From: Gemmatimonadota bacterium
GTDB taxonomy: Bacteria > Gemmatimonadota > Gemmatimonadetes > Gemmatimonadales > GWC2-71-9
Length of the DNA: 64,000 bases
Assembly: GCA_003222195.1 (NCBI GenBank)
Contig: QHVB01000025.1
Location: 1 to 64,000 of the forward strand
Direction: 5' to 3'
In this document: positions 62,460 through 64,000 of the stretch, piece by piece
Numbering within the stretch: position 1 is the first letter of the stretch
Layout of the letters: every line of letters begins with the position of its first letter
Position numbers and translations under genes: made by a program
The notes under the pieces: generated by a model
Databases searched by the model: none
Seen by the model: only the letters and a program-made list of their open reading frames with translations
Told to the model about the DNA's origin: nothing

Positions 62460-64000
62460 GACCTCAGCGTACGCCTCCACTGGAGGGCAGGTGCACACCA
62501 GGTTGCGGTCCCCGAACGCGGCGTCGATCCGGCCGACCGGCGGCCAGATCTTGTGCTCGCGGGTCGCGGCCGTCGGGAAACCCGCGCGCTCCCGGGCATA
62601 CGGACGGTCCCAGGTATCCGCCAGCAGGTCGGCGAGCGGATGCGGCGCGTTTTTCAGCAGGTTGTTGTCGCGATCCGCTTCGCCAGTCTCGATCTCGCGA
62701 ATTTCCCCGCGAATCGCGATCAACGCGTCGACGAAGCGATCAAGCTCGACCTTCGGTTCGCTCTCCGTCGGCTCCACCATCAGTGTGCCGGCGACGGGGA
62801 ACGAGACCGTCGGCGGATGGAAACCGTAATCGATGAGCCGCTTCGCGATGTCCTCCACATCGACCCCGGCAGAGCTCTTGAAGGGGCGGGTGTCGATGAT
62901 GCACTCGTGTGCGACGAGGCCGTGCTGCCCGGCGTACAGCAATTCGTAGTGACCGCCTTCCTGCAGCCGCTTCGCGATGTAGTTCGCGTTGAGGATCGCG
63001 ACCTTCGTCGCGAGCGTCAGACCATCCCGGCCCATCATGACGATGTAGGCCCACGAGATCGGCAGGATGGACGGACTCCCCCATGGTCCCGCCGACACGG
63101 TGCCCGCGCTCTCGGCCAGCGGAACGCCGACGTCGATAACCGGATGCGTGGGGAGATGCGGTGCCAGATGCTCGGCGACCGCGATGGGTCCCATGCCGGG
63201 GCCGCCGCCGCCGTGCGGAATACAGAACGTCTTGTGAAGATTGAGATGGCAGACGTCGGCGCCGATGTCGCCGGGCCGGCAGAGCCCGACCTGCGCGTTC
63301 ATGTTGGCGCCGTCCATGTAGACCTGGCCGCCGTGCTGATGGACGATCTTGCAGATCTTCCTGATGGAGGCTTCGAACACACCGTGTGTGGAGGGATACG
63401 TCACCATCAACGCGCCGAGCGTGGCGCTGTACTCCTTGGCCTTGGCCTCGAGATCCGCGACGTCGATGTTGCCCTGCGCATCGGTCTTCACCACGACGAC
63501 CTGCATGCCCGCCATGACCGCGCTGGCCGGATTCGTGCCGTGCGCCGACTGCGGAATGAGGCAGGTGGTGCGATGCACCTCTCCACGATGCTTGTGATAC
63601 GCGCGAATGACGAGGAGCCCGGCAAACTCACCTTGTGAGCCGGCATTCGGTTGCAGCGAGACCTTCGCGAACCCCGTGATTTCGGCGAGCCACTCCTCGA
63701 GCTGGCGGAACAGCCTGGCGTAACCCTGCGCCTGCGAGCGGGGCGCAAAGGGATGCAGGCGGTTGAAGCCGGCCCAGGTGATCGGAATCATCTCGGTCGT
63801 GGCGTTGAGCTTCATCGTACACGAGCCCAGCGGGATCATCGCCGATGTCAGCGAGAGGTCGCGATCTTCGAGCTTCTTGAGATAGCGCAGCATCTCCGTC
63901 TCGGAGTGATGCGTGTTGAAGACCGGATGCGTGCAGAACGGCGTGGTGCGGGACAGACCCTCCGGGATCGCCGCCGGGGCCTCCCGCGCGGCGCCGGCAC
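62457..64000 (-). CDS. gcvP: Glycine dehydrogenase (decarboxylating), C-terminal half, partial
   Basis: The last 514 residues of the glycine cleavage P-protein; the gene continues beyond the right edge. The frame is open before the ATG at 63893 and encodes [20 protein letters not shown], so that ATG is internal. The PLP lysine lies in [17 protein letters not shown], and the C-terminal domain ends [11 protein letters not shown]. It decarboxylates glycine and passes the aminomethyl group to GcvH. It is followed by lplA. Whether gcvP is one chain or split as gcvPA/gcvPB cannot be seen. Confidence 0.94.
   Translation of the reverse strand, partial: AGAAREAPAAIPEGLSRTTPFCTHPVFNTHHSETEMLRYLKKLEDRDLSLTSAMIPLGSCTMKLNATTEMIPITWAGFNRLHPFAPRSQAQGYARLFRQLEEWLAEITGFAKVSLQPNAGSQGEFAGLLVIRAYHKHRGEVHRTTCLIPQSAHGTNPASAVMAGMQVVVVKTDAQGNIDVADLEAKAKEYSATLGALMVTYPSTHGVFEASIRKICKIVHQHGGQVYMDGANMNAQVGLCRPGDIGADVCHLNLHKTFCIPHGGGGPGMGPIAVAEHLAPHLPTHPVIDVGVPLAESAGTVSAGPWGSPSILPISWAYIVMMGRDGLTLATKVAILNANYIAKRLQEGGHYELLYAGQHGLVAHECIIDTRPFKSSAGVDVEDIAKRLIDYGFHPPTVSFPVAGTLMVEPTESEPKVELDRFVDALIAIRGEIREIETGEADRDNNLLKNAPHPLADLLADTWDRPYARERAGFPTAATREHKIWPPVGRIDAAFGDRNLVCTCPPVEAYAEV

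Noticed and set aside
1-64000. Reverse transcriptase or diversity-generating retroelement suggested by the Avd-like proteins
   Set aside because: No reverse transcriptase motif (such as YADD with its context) and no template/variable repeat pair was seen in the window.

Overview
The window looks like chromosomal DNA of a GC-rich, Gram-negative, SusC/SusD-bearing soil or sediment bacterium, most likely of the Gemmatimonadota. This is inferred from two SusC/SusD pairs with no nearby glycosidases, several small carboxypeptidase-regulatory/TonB-plug proteins, many lipoproteins with clear lipoboxes, frequent GTG and TTG starts, and dense ATGA or GTGA gene overlaps. No rRNA, tRNA, CRISPR array, integrase or transposase gene was seen.

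Layout. 1-12.9 kb: outer-membrane uptake region with two SusC/SusD pairs (2064-6505 and 7307-11649), three barrel-less plug proteins on the opposite strand, an FKBP-type isomerase and a cupredoxin lipoprotein. 12.9-20.8 kb: a minus-strand housekeeping run dnaE-accA-ricT-metG-M23 peptidase. 20.8-25.9 kb: plus-strand antiporter, an HEXXH lipoprotein protease, a beta-barrel-like protein and an aminopeptidase. 26-31.5 kb: glutamate dehydrogenase, a TPR protein, an M20 peptidase and a molybdopterin oxidoreductase, interrupted by two four-helix-bundle (S23/IVP-like) genes. 31.5-38.4 kb: a pyruvate dehydrogenase and lipoylation operon (lipA-pdhA-pdhB-pdhC-lpdA-small membrane protein-lipB). 38.4-50.7 kb: glycine oxidase, a deoxyhypusine-synthase-like protein, glycosyltransferases, a hybrid histidine kinase chain and a TonB receptor. 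50.7-55.5 kb: zinc-ribbon, coiled-coil, DUF1028 and RemA-like genes and two tandem POT peptide transporters. 55.5-61.7 kb: an oligopeptide ABC transporter. 61.7-64 kb: a lipoate ligase and the C-terminal half of glycine decarboxylase.

Function. Peptide and amino-acid use is a recurring theme: POT and Opp importers, M20 and aminopeptidases, glutamate dehydrogenase, glycine oxidase and glycine decarboxylase. Lipoylation capacity is large (LipA, LipB and an LplA-type ligase) and serves PDH E2 and the glycine cleavage system.

Most unusual signal. At least nine loci carry short G- or C-rich words (about 7-10 bp) repeated in tandem, usually facing an inverted copy of the same word. Each locus has its own word. 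At two loci the inverted arms enclose a four-helix-bundle gene of relatively low GC, and the arms supply stop codons to that gene and to its neighbours. Other loci are empty hairpins, sometimes inserted in frame in protein linkers (RicT, PDH E2, LplA). They may be one family of IVS-like elements with a few gene-carrying copies. A second, distinct repeat (two copies) folds as a three-armed palindrome with compensatory base changes.
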